Part shown: one piece after another, positions 50,399 through 58,774 of the stretch
Numbering within the stretch: position 1 is the first letter of the stretch
Layout: the number at the start of each line of letters is the position of its first letter
Assembly (NCBI GenBank): GCA_017617415.1
Contig: JAFZWH010000127.1
Span: 1-61,617, forward strand
DNA length: 61,617 nt
Reading direction: 5' to 3'
Source: Victivallales bacterium
GTDB lineage: Bacteria; Verrucomicrobiota; Lentisphaeria; Oligosphaerales; Oligosphaeraceae
Program-made: the position numbers and the translations under genes
Notes under the pieces: model-generated
The model's database searches: none
What the model was told of the DNA's origin: nothing
What the model saw: the letters and a program-made list of their open reading frames with translations, nothing else

Positions 50399-51247
50399 AT
50401 GAAAAAAATGCTTTTGCTCGTTGTGTTTGTTGCCGTTCTTTGCGCGTCGTGCGGGCATAATGTCGGAATGATTGGAGTTGGCACGGGATTCCGCGTGGGT
50501 GGCGGAGAATACGGCCTGTCGTACGGGGATGGCTTGTTTGGCACCTTCGTCGCACGGGACGGCATAACCTTCAAGGCGGAACTCGACTCCACCGAGGGAT
50601 TCTCCTACGACCCGTCCAGCAACACCTACAAGGGCATAAAGTCGGTAGAGTACTCCGTCTCGCCGCAGATTAACGGCTACGCCGTTGACTTCGCGAAGGA
50701 CAACCCGGAGGTGGCCAAGGCATACTACGAAGCCCTCGGCAAATACTACGAGAGCCAGCGGCAGACTGCACCTGCGGCGAAAACGCTCATCTCCGACGAG
50801 AAGAGCAAGGCGGCGACCGCCTCCGTGACCACCGTGCTGGCCAAGGCCATCGCAGCCGCACGGAGCGTTGTTTTCGGCAAGGAGAAGACAGATGGCAAGG
50901 ACTCGGTGTTCACTTGCGACGGCGACTGCGAATACAAAGACCTTGCTGGCAACGCGGACATCGCCTACCAATTGTCCATCGCCACAAAGCTCCTTGAGTA
51001 TGACGGTGACAAAGGCCGTTTCGCGGACACCGGGGAAAGCTACAAGACCACCCTGGAGCACTTCATCTCCGAACTGCTGTTCTACAAGGGGGGCGGGCAC
51101 AAGAACACCCCGCTGCGCGTCAAGTGCGTAACCGTCAAGGGCAAGGTCATAACCGACTTGCTCTATGTGTATGTCAAGCGGGATGGAACCTCTAACGACA
51201 TCACCTGTCCGTCCTGTGTGTTCATGTCCGATGAAGACGCGGATTAA
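50399..51247 (+). CDS. phage-borne lipoprotein
   Basis: 282 residues. Signal peptide MKKMLLLVVFVAVLCASC with a lipobox-like CASC ending at Cys18, so it should be exported and lipidated. The mature part has YGLSYGDGLFGTFVARDGIT, an Ala-rich stretch and paired Cys (FTCDGDCEYKD, DITCPSCVFMS). Possibly a lysogenic conversion, superinfection-exclusion or Rz1-like factor. SD CAAGGAG. The much longer open frame starting at 50207 passes through the noncoding element and is not used. Confidence 0.7.
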   Translation: MKKMLLLVVFVAVLCASCGHNVGMIGVGTGFRVGGGEYGLSYGDGLFGTFVARDGITFKAELDSTEGFSYDPSSNTYKGIKSVEYSVSPQINGYAVDFAKDNPEVAKAYYEALGKYYESQRQTAPAAKTLISDEKSKAATASVTTVLAKAIAAARSVVFGKEKTDGKDSVFTCDGDCEYKDLAGNADIAYQLSIATKLLEYDGDKGRFADTGESYKTTLEHFISELLFYKGGGHKNTPLRVKCVTVKGKVITDLLYVYVKRDGTSNDITCPSCVFMSDEDAD

Positions 51248-51338
51248 GAGAACTTCAAAAAACAGCCATTTATTTGCGGATTCTGCAATTTTTCTGCATA
51301 AAACTGCAAAAACACCACGAAAACAGAGGCTTAAAACA

Positions 51339-51785
51339 ATGAAAACCGAACACATTCTTGCTTTTTCTCTCGGCGTATGCCTGCAACTTCTTTTAGCCAC
51401 ATCGTGCGCCTCCACCAAGACCGTCGCCCCGTATGACTACGGCGTGGCGGTAGGCTCCGCCGCATACCTGGGCTACACCCACATCGCCGCGAAGCAGGAC
51501 GACGACTTCCGCCAGAAGGTCGCCTGGCTCTGGGCGAAGGTGGACGCCATCGACTCCACCGACAATCTCGCCGGAGACCTTGCCGAAATCGCCGGGGACT
51601 TCGCTGAACTCATCGACTCCGACGACCTCACCGAAGCGGACAAGGCCGCTCTGCGTGCGCTGGCGAACATGGTGCTGACGAAGGTGGACGGAAAACTTGC
51701 CGACGATGCCAAGAGCCACCCGGAGGCGGTTGAGTTCCTGAGGGGAGTGCGCGACGGCGTGGACGCAATGCGAGCCTTGAAATAG
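51339..51785 (+). CDS. second phage-borne lipoprotein
   Basis: 148 residues. Signal peptide MKTEHILAFSLGVCLQLLLA followed by TSCAS, a lipobox with Cys23. The mature part is acidic and helical (DNLAGDLAEIAGDFAELIDS, EFLRGVRDGVDAMRALK). It is the last phage gene before attR, a place where conversion genes are common. Confidence 0.65.
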   Translation: MKTEHILAFSLGVCLQLLLATSCASTKTVAPYDYGVAVGSAAYLGYTHIAAKQDDDFRQKVAWLWAKVDAIDSTDNLAGDLAEIAGDFAELIDSDDLTEADKAALRALANMVLTKVDGKLADDAKSHPEAVEFLRGVRDGVDAMRALK

Positions 51786-51816
51786 GCGGCTCTCCCAACC
51801 AGCATAATCTTAATTT

Positions 51817-51887
51817 GGCCCCGCAGGGCGGCACCTCGTTCGGATAAACGCAGACACGCGAGAAAACACCCCCCTGCGGGGCTTTCG
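51817..51887 (+). ncRNA. long-stem RNA element or terminator at the right end of the prophage
   Basis: GCCCCGCAGGG (51818-51828) pairs perfectly with CCCTGCGGGGC (51872-51882) around a 43-nt loop with an inner CTCG/CGAG helix, followed by TTTC. It resembles in architecture the element at 17382-17474. It may terminate the lipoprotein transcript. Confidence 0.45.
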
Positions 51888-52004
51888 CAAGCCGCGTCAA
51901 CGGCAAATTGGGCGGACGCCCGAAAAAACGCCCGTAATCACGCGCAGAGCGCGGGGAATCTTTTCGCAGAATTGCATCGTCTGGGGCTTTTGAGGCTCGA
52001 TTGC

Positions 52005-52023
52005 CTTGTCCCTCATTTGTCCC
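52005..52023 (+). promoter_or_regulatory. right-arm integrase binding repeats (predicted)
   Basis: CTTGTCCC (52005-52012) and TTTGTCCC (52016-52023), 11 bp apart and in the same orientation as the pair at 12127-12145. They lie 77 bp from the core repeat. Predicted arm-type sites for the integrase. Confidence 0.6.
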
Positions 52024-52099
52024 CTATTTTTATTTGTATTTATCGTAAAATATCGGAAGTTATTAGATTGATATTTTGCCAAACCGCTATATTTTAGCC

Positions 52100-52155
52100 T
52101 GGTGCGAGAGGCGGGAATCGAACCCGCACTCCTTTCGGAACGAGAACCTAAATCT
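52100..52155. repeat. attR: 56-bp core repeat within tRNA-Leu(UAG)
   Basis: Identical to 12044-12099. Here it completes an intact tRNA gene: the 5' half of the tRNA (52156-52184) is host DNA and the repeat supplies the anticodon loop to the 3' CCA end. Confidence 0.95.
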
Positions 52156-52184
52156 CGCGCGTCTGCCAATTCCGCCACTCTCGC
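52100..52184 (-). tRNA. tRNA-Leu (anticodon UAG)
   Basis: Acceptor stem GCGAGAG/CTCTCGC, class II long variable arm (TTCCGAAAGGA), T arm GCGGGTTCGATTCCCGC, CCA encoded. The anticodon stem CGAGA/TCTCG encloses TTTAGGT, giving anticodon UAG for CUN leucine codons. It is the integration target and remains intact. Confidence 0.96.
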
Positions 52185-52235
52185 CTTCGAGCAAAAAAAA
52201 AGAATCTCGGGCGGAGATTCTTCTTTTTCAAAGAC

Positions 52236-52322
52236 TGGTACCAGAGAAAGGACTTGAACCTTCACGGGCGTAAGCCCACTGCGACCTGAACGCAGCGCGT
52301 CTGCCAATTCCGCCACTCTGGC
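52236..52322 (-). tRNA. tRNA-Leu (anticodon CAG)
   Basis: Acceptor stem GCCAGAG with CTCTGGT, long variable arm (GGGCTTACGCCC region), T arm with GGTTCAAGTCC, encoded CCA. Anticodon stem CTGCG/CGCAG around TTCAGGT gives CAG, reading CUG. It lies 51 bp upstream of tRNA-Leu(UAG) on the same strand, so the pair is probably co-transcribed. Confidence 0.95.
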
Positions 52323-52497
52323 ATCTCTTGGATTGTCAATGCGCTTACTGTAACTGCCGATTCCCGAATTGCAAATGCTTGGTGTGAAAAAAGTGAAAAA
52401 AACTAACGGAACATACCCTGGAATTGCTCCAGCCTGTTTAAATTAAGGAAAAAGCCTTCCATATCCATATTACCAGCCCGCCATTTCATAATAAATA

Positions 52498-54678
52498 ATG
52501 AAACGACTTGCGATTCTCCTCTTTCCGGTTTTCACCTTGTGCCTCCTCGCTCAGCTGACTTTCGCCGAAGTCCTGCGGGACATCCGGTTCGACGGCAGAC
52601 CGCTGGAGGAGCTCGGCATTGAAGCCAAGAGCAGCTTCGGCGACTACCAGGGAGTCATCACACAGTTGCCGGAGACGCAGATTGAGGGGCAGACCTGTTG
52701 CCCGTGGCTGCTCTACAACCGCACTGGCCGTAGCTGGACGGCGCTGGTGGCGGATCTCAAAGGGCTGAAATTGCCGATCGGAACGCGCGTGCGGCTGACC
52801 GTGTGGGCGAAGAGCAATCGTCCCGGCTATGTCCGTGTTGCGCTTTCGGAGGGCGTCTCCTATGGTGGCGACTGCCGTCTCCTGTCGCGTGGAAAAGCGA
52901 TGTTCCCGTTTGTCCGACAGGCGCTGGTGCTGGAACGAACTCTGGTCGAGGAAAGCGAATTGCTCTCGGCAGCGGTGGGCATTGACTACAACAGCGCAGG
53001 GGCTTGGGTGGCGGTGGACCGAATTTGCGTGGAGACACTGACGAACAATGAACTGGTCGCGCCCGGTGCCATGGCCGCTGCGGATTATACTGAGTTGCGT
53101 ATCACCTCGGCGGAGGCGAATCTTATCGCAGAGGACGTCGAACAGCAGTTGGCGGTCACCCGGAGGGAAATCGCCGAACTGGAGGCTGCGGGCTATGGTG
53201 AGCACGAGAGTGTTGTGCGGCGTCGTGAGGCAACGCGACGATTGGAGGAATTCCTCGCAGGACGCGTGGATGCCATCAACTTGCTTGAGGTGGTGCAAGG
53301 CGGAGAGCATGGATGGTATGCTGATGCAGTGCAGCTCCAGCTTCAGCCCGAGTTGTTCGATTTTACCCGGACGAGCACGCTGTTGCCGGAGAGTTCGGAG
53401 TGTTGGCTGGCACGGGCACCGCAGGGAGGTCATGACGGCGCGGTGATGTTGGTCTCCAATCGGAGCTGTCATCCGCTGGTCTATCAGCTTACACTTCAAG
53501 GTGATATATGTAAACTACTGAAGTTGAGCAGGTTGTCTTGGGTTGACGACCGGGCGGACTGCGTCGTGGAAACGGCGATGGACACGCTCCACGAGATTCC
53601 TGCCGATGCCATCCAGGCCTACGCATTGGAGTTCCGTGCGGGTGAATTGCCTCCAGGCATCTATGAGGGTGAGGTCGTGCTGATGCCACTGGACGAGCGT
53701 TTCCCTGTGCGGAAGACGAAATTGAGCTTCGAGGTTCTGCCGTGGCAGATGCCTGCCCAGATGCCGGTGCGCACCTTCCTCTTCGACTATGGCAACGCTC
53801 TGCGACCGGAGATGGCTCCGCTGATGAAAGAGGGTCGCCTCAACACCATCCAGTTCAATCTGGATGGGCGCGATCTCACGAAAATTGAAAAATACACGCG
53901 CCAAATCGAGGCGGCCGGGCTGCGTGAGGGCTGCTTCGCCTACATCGAGGAGTGGTTCACCCGCGAAGAGGGCTGGCACGAGAAGGATGACGAGTGGCTT
54001 GACCAGCTCGTTGCTGAGATGGAGCGAAATGGGTGGTCCTATGACGAATGGTGCCTGCATATCTTCGACGAGGTCTTCGGCGATCTCTTCCTGGAATGTG
54101 CTAAGGCGATCAAGGCCCACAATCCGAAGGTGCAGATTTTCTCGGACATGCTGGTGACCGACTTAGAGGTCCTGGAACGCTTCAACCCCTATCTGGACTT
54201 CTACTGCCCGCACATCCGAACGCAGGTCGCGCCCGAGCGGGCAATCTACCAGGAGGCAATCGATTACATCTATGTCTCCGGTCATCCCGTATGGCTCTAC
54301 GACTGCGACTCCTGCGCCGTGCATCCGCTTGACCTTGCCCGCGCCATCTCTTGGTGCGCCTGGCTGGACGGCGCCAAGGGAATTACCTACTGGGCATTGA
54401 TCGCCAGCCGCCTACGCGCACCGGAGGCGGGCGTGGAGAACTGGGGTATGACCTATCCCCTCGGCGAAAAATGGATTCCCAGCCGCAGACTTCTGATGTA
54501 TTTCGCTGGACTGGAGGACTACCTCCTGCTGGAACGTGCCGCCGAACTGCAACCGGAGCGCACTCGTGCCATTGCGCAGATGGTGCTGAATGCCTTCACC
54601 TTCGACCAGAACACGATGTGCCAGGCGCACTACGCCGCCCACCAAGAACTGCTGGGCATCATCGCGGGTGGCCAATAG
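52498..54678 (+). CDS. secreted DUF4091/GH123-like glycoside hydrolase
   Basis: 726 residues with a Sec signal peptide (KRLAILLFPVFTLCLLAQLT, cleavage near FAE). The C-terminal 330 residues look like the catalytic barrel of DUF4091/GH123 proteins: VRTFLFDYGNALRPEM, WCLHIFDEVFGD with an Asp-Glu pair typical of substrate-assisted GH123 catalysis, FSDMLVTDLE, VWLYDCDS, KGITYWALI and the end FAGLEDYLLLERAAEL. The N-terminal part is a beta-sandwich-like region with a helical insert (residues about 190-260). GH123 acts on N-acetylgalactosamine glycans; the substrate here is not known. No SD before the ATG. Confidence 0.8.
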   Translation: MKRLAILLFPVFTLCLLAQLTFAEVLRDIRFDGRPLEELGIEAKSSFGDYQGVITQLPETQIEGQTCCPWLLYNRTGRSWTALVADLKGLKLPIGTRVRLTVWAKSNRPGYVRVALSEGVSYGGDCRLLSRGKAMFPFVRQALVLERTLVEESELLSAAVGIDYNSAGAWVAVDRICVETLTNNELVAPGAMAAADYTELRITSAEANLIAEDVEQQLAVTRREIAELEAAGYGEHESVVRRREATRRLEEFLAGRVDAINLLEVVQGGEHGWYADAVQLQLQPELFDFTRTSTLLPESSECWLARAPQGGHDGAVMLVSNRSCHPLVYQLTLQGDICKLLKLSRLSWVDDRADCVVETAMDTLHEIPADAIQAYALEFRAGELPPGIYEGEVVLMPLDERFPVRKTKLSFEVLPWQMPAQMPVRTFLFDYGNALRPEMAPLMKEGRLNTIQFNLDGRDLTKIEKYTRQIEAAGLREGCFAYIEEWFTREEGWHEKDDEWLDQLVAEMERNGWSYDEWCLHIFDEVFGDLFLECAKAIKAHNPKVQIFSDMLVTDLEVLERFNPYLDFYCPHIRTQVAPERAIYQEAIDYIYVSGHPVWLYDCDSCAVHPLDLARAISWCAWLDGAKGITYWALIASRLRAPEAGVENWGMTYPLGEKWIPSRRLLMYFAGLEDYLLLERAAELQPERTRAIAQMVLNAFTFDQNTMCQAHYAAHQELLGIIAGGQ

Positions 54679-54787
54679 CCGCTCGTTCCGTGCCCGTGGT
54701 TCCGTGCTCGCGCATTCTTGCGCGGGGGAATTATATTAGTAGCAATTTCATTTGTCTGTTTGTTTAACTCCAAACTTTGAGGTAACG

Positions 54788-56080
54788 ATGATGAGAAAAA
54801 CCTTCTGGGCGGCGTGTGGTGTCTGCCTGATGACGACGATGCTGTGGGCTGGGGAAGGCTCGGTGTCGGTGAAGTTGCTGGGCCTTTCCGATGACCAGTT
54901 CCCAATCTTGGCTTGGGGCGGCATTACCTTGGAACCGCTGGTGCGTCAGCCGGACTATTACCGCGAAATGAGGGCCTGTGGTTTCACGATTGCCAGTCTG
55001 GCCGGCAACGACGCGCAGATTGACGCGGCGCGCGAGGCGGGAATGAAGGTCTTCTTTGGCAATACCTCTATCAGCAACCGCAATTGGACGAAGCCGAACC
55101 CTGACGCCTGGGCAAAGGCTTTCGCGCCCTTCGCCGAAAAGTACAAGGATGATTCTGCCGTCGCCGGCTTCTACGTCAAAGGTGAGCCGCAGGCTGCTGA
55201 GCTTGACGGTCTGGTTCCGATGGCGCAGACCATCCTGGACCAAAGCGGCAAACTCCCCTACATCAATCTCTGTCCACTCTCGACGGATGCCGCCCACTTC
55301 CAGCCGTTGTCCTATGCCGAGTACGTTGAGAAGTATATGCGCGAGAATCCCTCGCCGGTCGCCAGTTTCGACCAGTATGTCTTCTTCGAGGACGGGCAGA
55401 TTCGCGAGACCTTCTACACCAACTTCAAGATCTTCCGCAACGCCGCGCTGAAATACGACAAGGAGTGGTGGTACATCGGTCTCTCCATCGCCCATCGCCA
55501 CTATGCGGTGCCCACCTACGCGCAGATGAACCTGGCCGCCTTCGCCGCGCTGGCGTATGGTGCCCGTGGCATCAGCTGGTTTAAGTACTCCGACATCGGT
55601 CGTCCCGGCTGGTGGGCGGCCCCGCTTACCCCCTTCGGCGAAAAGACGCCCGTGTGGTTTGCGCTCCAGCGCGTGAACCGCTCCATCCAGAACTACGCAT
55701 ACGTCCTCAACCACCTCAAGAGCGACCGCGTGTACCACTTCATCACTCCCGCCACCAACAACCCCGAGCGCTCTGACGGACCGGACGCCGACAGCCTGAT
55801 CTCCAGCGTGGTCAATATCGGCAAGGATCCCTTCCGCACCGGCGGAAACTGGGTGGTCGGCGAATTCACGCATGACCAGACTGGCGACCGCTACATGATC
55901 GTGGTCAACAAGGACCTTGACCGCACCTCGGAGTTCATCCCCGTGTGGCGCGAGGGCAAAAAGCCCAAGGAGATCAAATACATCCAGGAGGCTTCCCACA
56001 ACGAGACGCCTTTCGGACGCAGCACCGACTCCGACATCCTGGAGCCCGGCGGCTCCGTAATCCTCCACCTCATCTACTAA
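54788..56080 (+). CDS. secreted TIM-barrel glycosidase-like protein, paralog 1
   Basis: 430 residues with a signal peptide (RKTFWAACGVCLMTTMLWAG). First of three tandem paralogs sharing FPILAWGG, a YREMRACGFTIASLAGN strand-helix, GFYVKGEP (acid/base Glu position), DQYVFFEDGQIRETFY, WWYIGLSIAHRHYAVPTYAQ and YGARGISWF, the layout of clan GH-A barrels. A conserved C-terminal beta domain has VGEFTHDQTGDRYMIVVNKD. The Asp before Glu-Pro in the other two copies is Gly here (KGEP), which may alter activity. ATG 54788 follows GAGGTAACG. Confidence 0.72.
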   Translation: MMRKTFWAACGVCLMTTMLWAGEGSVSVKLLGLSDDQFPILAWGGITLEPLVRQPDYYREMRACGFTIASLAGNDAQIDAAREAGMKVFFGNTSISNRNWTKPNPDAWAKAFAPFAEKYKDDSAVAGFYVKGEPQAAELDGLVPMAQTILDQSGKLPYINLCPLSTDAAHFQPLSYAEYVEKYMRENPSPVASFDQYVFFEDGQIRETFYTNFKIFRNAALKYDKEWWYIGLSIAHRHYAVPTYAQMNLAAFAALAYGARGISWFKYSDIGRPGWWAAPLTPFGEKTPVWFALQRVNRSIQNYAYVLNHLKSDRVYHFITPATNNPERSDGPDADSLISSVVNIGKDPFRTGGNWVVGEFTHDQTGDRYMIVVNKDLDRTSEFIPVWREGKKPKEIKYIQEASHNETPFGRSTDSDILEPGGSVILHLIY

Positions 56081-56107
56081 CCACCAACGCGATAGGAGAC
56101 CAAGCAA

Positions 56108-57382
56108 ATGAAACGACTTTTTCTGATGATTCTCTGCCTCGCGCTGGCAGCCCAATTCCTCCGCGCCGACGAGGCATTGCTCTTCCCCATCCTGGGCTGG
56201 GGCGTGATGGGCAATGCACATCATATTGAAAAGACCCCCGGTCTTCCTTATGACCACGACCCCGAACTCTACCGCGAGATGAAGGACTGCGGATTCTCCA
56301 TCGCCGGCTTCGCCCACCGCGCCGAGCAGGTTGCCGCCGCCAAGGAGGCGGGCGTCAAGGTCTTCTGGTATGACGACCCCATCTGCAACCAGGATTGGGC
56401 CAACCTCGACCTGGAGAGGTTCCGCAACGACTTCATCAGAATCAACGAGCAGTGGAAGGACGAGCCGACAGTCTGTGGATACTACCTCCAGGACGAGCCA
56501 CGCGCCGCCGCGCTGGACAACCTGGCGAAGGCCTGCCAGATTGTCCGCGAGGTCGCTCCGGACAAGGACCCCTACGTGAATCTCTTCTCCAGCAGCACGC
56601 AGCTCTACAACTACGCGCCGCTCACTTATGAGGCATACGTGGAGAAGGTGATGGAGGGCAATCCCGCGCCTAACACCGGCTACGACCAGTATGTCTTCTA
56701 CGAGGACAATCATGTGCGCGAGACGCTCTTTGGCTGCTGCGAGGTCTTCCGGAAACTCTCGCTCAAGCACAACAAATCGTGGTGGTACTGCGGGCTCTCC
56801 ATCGCACACCGCAACTACGCAGTGCCCACTTACGAACAGCTCAGCCTGGCGGCCTGGAGCGCCATCGCCTATGGCGCAAAGGGCCTGGCATGGTTCACCT
56901 ACTTCGACTCCAACCGTACCGGCTGGCATTCCGCGCCGCTGAACGCCTACGGCGACCGCACCCCCACCTGGTATCATCTCAAGCAGGTCAACCGCGCCGT
57001 GCAGAGCCAGGCCTCCGTGCTGCTGAAGCTGCGCAACGACCGCACCTACCACTTCGGCTCCACCGTGCCCGAGTCCTCCGAACGCGTGAATGGTCCGGAC
57101 GAGGACAGCCTGATTTCCGGCGTGCTCAACGGCACCCACTGGCTGGTCGGCGAGTTCACCCACGAGGAGACCGGCGACCGCTATCTGGTGGTGGTCAACA
57201 AGGACATGACGCACGCCAACGAGTTCATCCCCGTGTGGCGCGAGGGCAAGAAGCCCGCGAAGGTGCTGGTCAGGCTCAACCAGCTCAACCCCAGCGAAAT
57301 CCCCTTCAACCGCACGCCGAATGACACCAACATCTTCGAGCCGGGTGGCGCGGCGGTCCTCCACCTCATCTATGAAAAGTAA
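56108..57382 (+). CDS. secreted TIM-barrel glycosidase-like protein, paralog 2
   Basis: 424 residues; signal peptide KRLFLMILCLALAAQFLRA. Barrel motifs FPILGWGVMG, GYYLQDEPRAAALDNLAK (with the DEP motif), YDQYVFYEDNHVRETLF, WWYCGLSIAHRNYAVPTYEQ and YGAKGLAWFTYF, C-terminal VGEFTHEETGDRYLVVVNKD. SD AGGAGA before the ATG; 27 bp after paralog 1, so one operon is likely. No close match to a characterised family can be named from sequence alone. Confidence 0.75.
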   Translation: MKRLFLMILCLALAAQFLRADEALLFPILGWGVMGNAHHIEKTPGLPYDHDPELYREMKDCGFSIAGFAHRAEQVAAAKEAGVKVFWYDDPICNQDWANLDLERFRNDFIRINEQWKDEPTVCGYYLQDEPRAAALDNLAKACQIVREVAPDKDPYVNLFSSSTQLYNYAPLTYEAYVEKVMEGNPAPNTGYDQYVFYEDNHVRETLFGCCEVFRKLSLKHNKSWWYCGLSIAHRNYAVPTYEQLSLAAWSAIAYGAKGLAWFTYFDSNRTGWHSAPLNAYGDRTPTWYHLKQVNRAVQSQASVLLKLRNDRTYHFGSTVPESSERVNGPDEDSLISGVLNGTHWLVGEFTHEETGDRYLVVVNKDMTHANEFIPVWREGKKPAKVLVRLNQLNPSEIPFNRTPNDTNIFEPGGAAVLHLIYEK

Positions 57383-57403
57383 CGCTTACAGGAGGAAACA
57401 CTG

Positions 57404-58642
57404 ATGAAAAAACTCATCCTGACCATTATGTTCTGCCTGGGCGCTACGCTTTTCGCAGTCGAACCCAATCAGTTCCCCATCCTGGGCTGGGGCGTCCTCG
57501 ACTACCTCCCGGAACACTCCAAGACCCCTGAGTTCTACGAGGAGATGAAGGAGTGCGGATTCACCATCGCCGGATTCGCCTCCAATGATGCGCAGGTGGC
57601 CGCTGCTAGGCAGGCCGGAATGCAGGTCATCATCTGGCATCGCGACATCGCCGCCGTGGACTTCCGCCACCCCGATGCCGACGCCTGGCGCGAGAAGGTC
57701 AAGGCCGTCGTGGACAAATACGCCGACGAACCCGCCGTCTGGGGATATTACGTCAAGGACGAACCGGAACTGGCGGACATGGAGGGCGTCGCCATCATGT
57801 GCCAGCTCATCCGCGAACTGGCGCCTGGCAAGGAGCCCTACGCGAACCTCTATCCGCCCAGCGCCAACCCGAACCACTGGGCACCGCTGGACTTCGAGGG
57901 CTATGTCGAGAAGGCGATGAAGGAATTCGCCTCGAAGGCGGTCGGCTACGACCAGTATGTCTTCTACGAGGACGGCAATGTCCGCGAGACGATGCAGAAG
58001 GGCTACAAGGTCTCCCGCGAGAAGGCGCTGACCACTGGCAAGGAGTGGTGGTACTGCGGACTATCGATTGCGCACCGCACCTACGCGGTGCCGACCTTCC
58101 CGCAGCTCAACATGGCGGCCTTCAGCGCGTTGGCCTACGGCGCCCGCGGGCTGGCGTGGTTCACCTACCTTGACACGCGGATGCAGGGCTGGCACGACGC
58201 GCCGCTCAACGCCTACGGCGAGCGCACTCCGACCTGGTGGGCGCTCAAGCGCGTGAACCGAGATATCCAGGGACTCGCGCCCATCCTGAACCACCTCAAG
58301 AGCGACCGCGTCTATCACTTCGGCGACACCGTCCCCGGCTCCGCCGAACGCCTCCACGGTCCCGATGGCGAAAGCCTCATCTCCGGGATGCTCCTTTCCA
58401 GCCACTGGCTGATCGGCGAGTTCACCCATGACGAGACTGGCGACCGCTATCTGATCGTGGTGAACAAAGATACGACCCACACCAACGAGTTCCTCCCACA
58501 GTGGCGGGACGGCAAGGTGCCCGCGCAGGTCAACTACGTCTTCACCGTCTTCCCCAACCGGGAGTGCGGAATCAACCGCAAGCCCAACGACAACAACATC
58601 TTCGAGGCCGGCGCCGCCGCATTGCTGCACCTTCACTACTAG
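57404..58642 (+). CDS. secreted TIM-barrel glycosidase-like protein, paralog 3
   Basis: 412 residues; signal peptide KKLILTIMFCLGATLFAVE. Motifs as in paralog 2: FPILGWGVLDYL, GYYVKDEPELADMEGVA, YDQYVFYEDGNVRETMQ, WWYCGLSIAHRTYAVPTFPQ, YGARGLAWFTYL, IGEFTHDETGDRYLIVVNKD. SD GGAGGAAACACTG. Follows paralog 2 after 21 bp. Copies 2 and 3 look closer to each other than to copy 1. Confidence 0.75.
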   Translation: MKKLILTIMFCLGATLFAVEPNQFPILGWGVLDYLPEHSKTPEFYEEMKECGFTIAGFASNDAQVAAARQAGMQVIIWHRDIAAVDFRHPDADAWREKVKAVVDKYADEPAVWGYYVKDEPELADMEGVAIMCQLIRELAPGKEPYANLYPPSANPNHWAPLDFEGYVEKAMKEFASKAVGYDQYVFYEDGNVRETMQKGYKVSREKALTTGKEWWYCGLSIAHRTYAVPTFPQLNMAAFSALAYGARGLAWFTYLDTRMQGWHDAPLNAYGERTPTWWALKRVNRDIQGLAPILNHLKSDRVYHFGDTVPGSAERLHGPDGESLISGMLLSSHWLIGEFTHDETGDRYLIVVNKDTTHTNEFLPQWRDGKVPAQVNYVFTVFPNRECGINRKPNDNNIFEAGAAALLHLHY

Positions 58643-58646
58643 AAAA

Positions 58647-58773
58647 GTTAGAGGTTAGAGGTTAGAGGTGAAAACGGGAGGGCCGCGCTCCAGCGCGCCC
58701 TTCGCAGTGATAATTATGGTCAGTCCCTATCCTTCAGCTTTTAGCCTTTAGCCTTCAGCCTTCAGCCTTTGCC
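58647..58773 (+). repeat. two heptamer arrays flanking a hairpin
   Basis: GTTAGAG repeats three times at 58647-58667. Then comes a hairpin GGGCCGCGCT/AGCGCGCCC (about 58680-58701). Six CTTYAGC-like heptamers (58732-58773) run up to the start of the glycosyltransferase gene. Both arrays have a 7-bp period. Likely an intergenic repeat family; function unknown. Confidence 0.7.
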
Positions 58774-58774
58774 A

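Larger units (their letters stand above)
12044..52155. mobile_element. integrated siphovirus-type prophage
   Basis: The element is bounded by perfect 56-bp direct repeats (12044-12099 and 52100-52155) that copy the 3' portion of tRNA-Leu(UAG). A tyrosine integrase lies beside the left repeat. The order of the contents is that of a temperate tailed phage: integrase, leftward lysogeny genes, rightward recombination and replication genes, terminase, head, tail, lysis-like genes and lipoproteins. The major tail protein, tail chaperones and an 876-residue tape measure without sheath genes indicate a long non-contractile tail. Key genes are intact apart from one small ORF with an in-frame TGA, so the prophage may be functional. 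Confidence 0.95.

Noticed and set aside
54764-57364. Very long open frame on the minus strand (over 860 codons)
   Set aside because: It lies antisense to two well-supported glycosidase-like genes with signal peptides and conserved motifs. High GC3 of these genes produces long antisense frames by chance.
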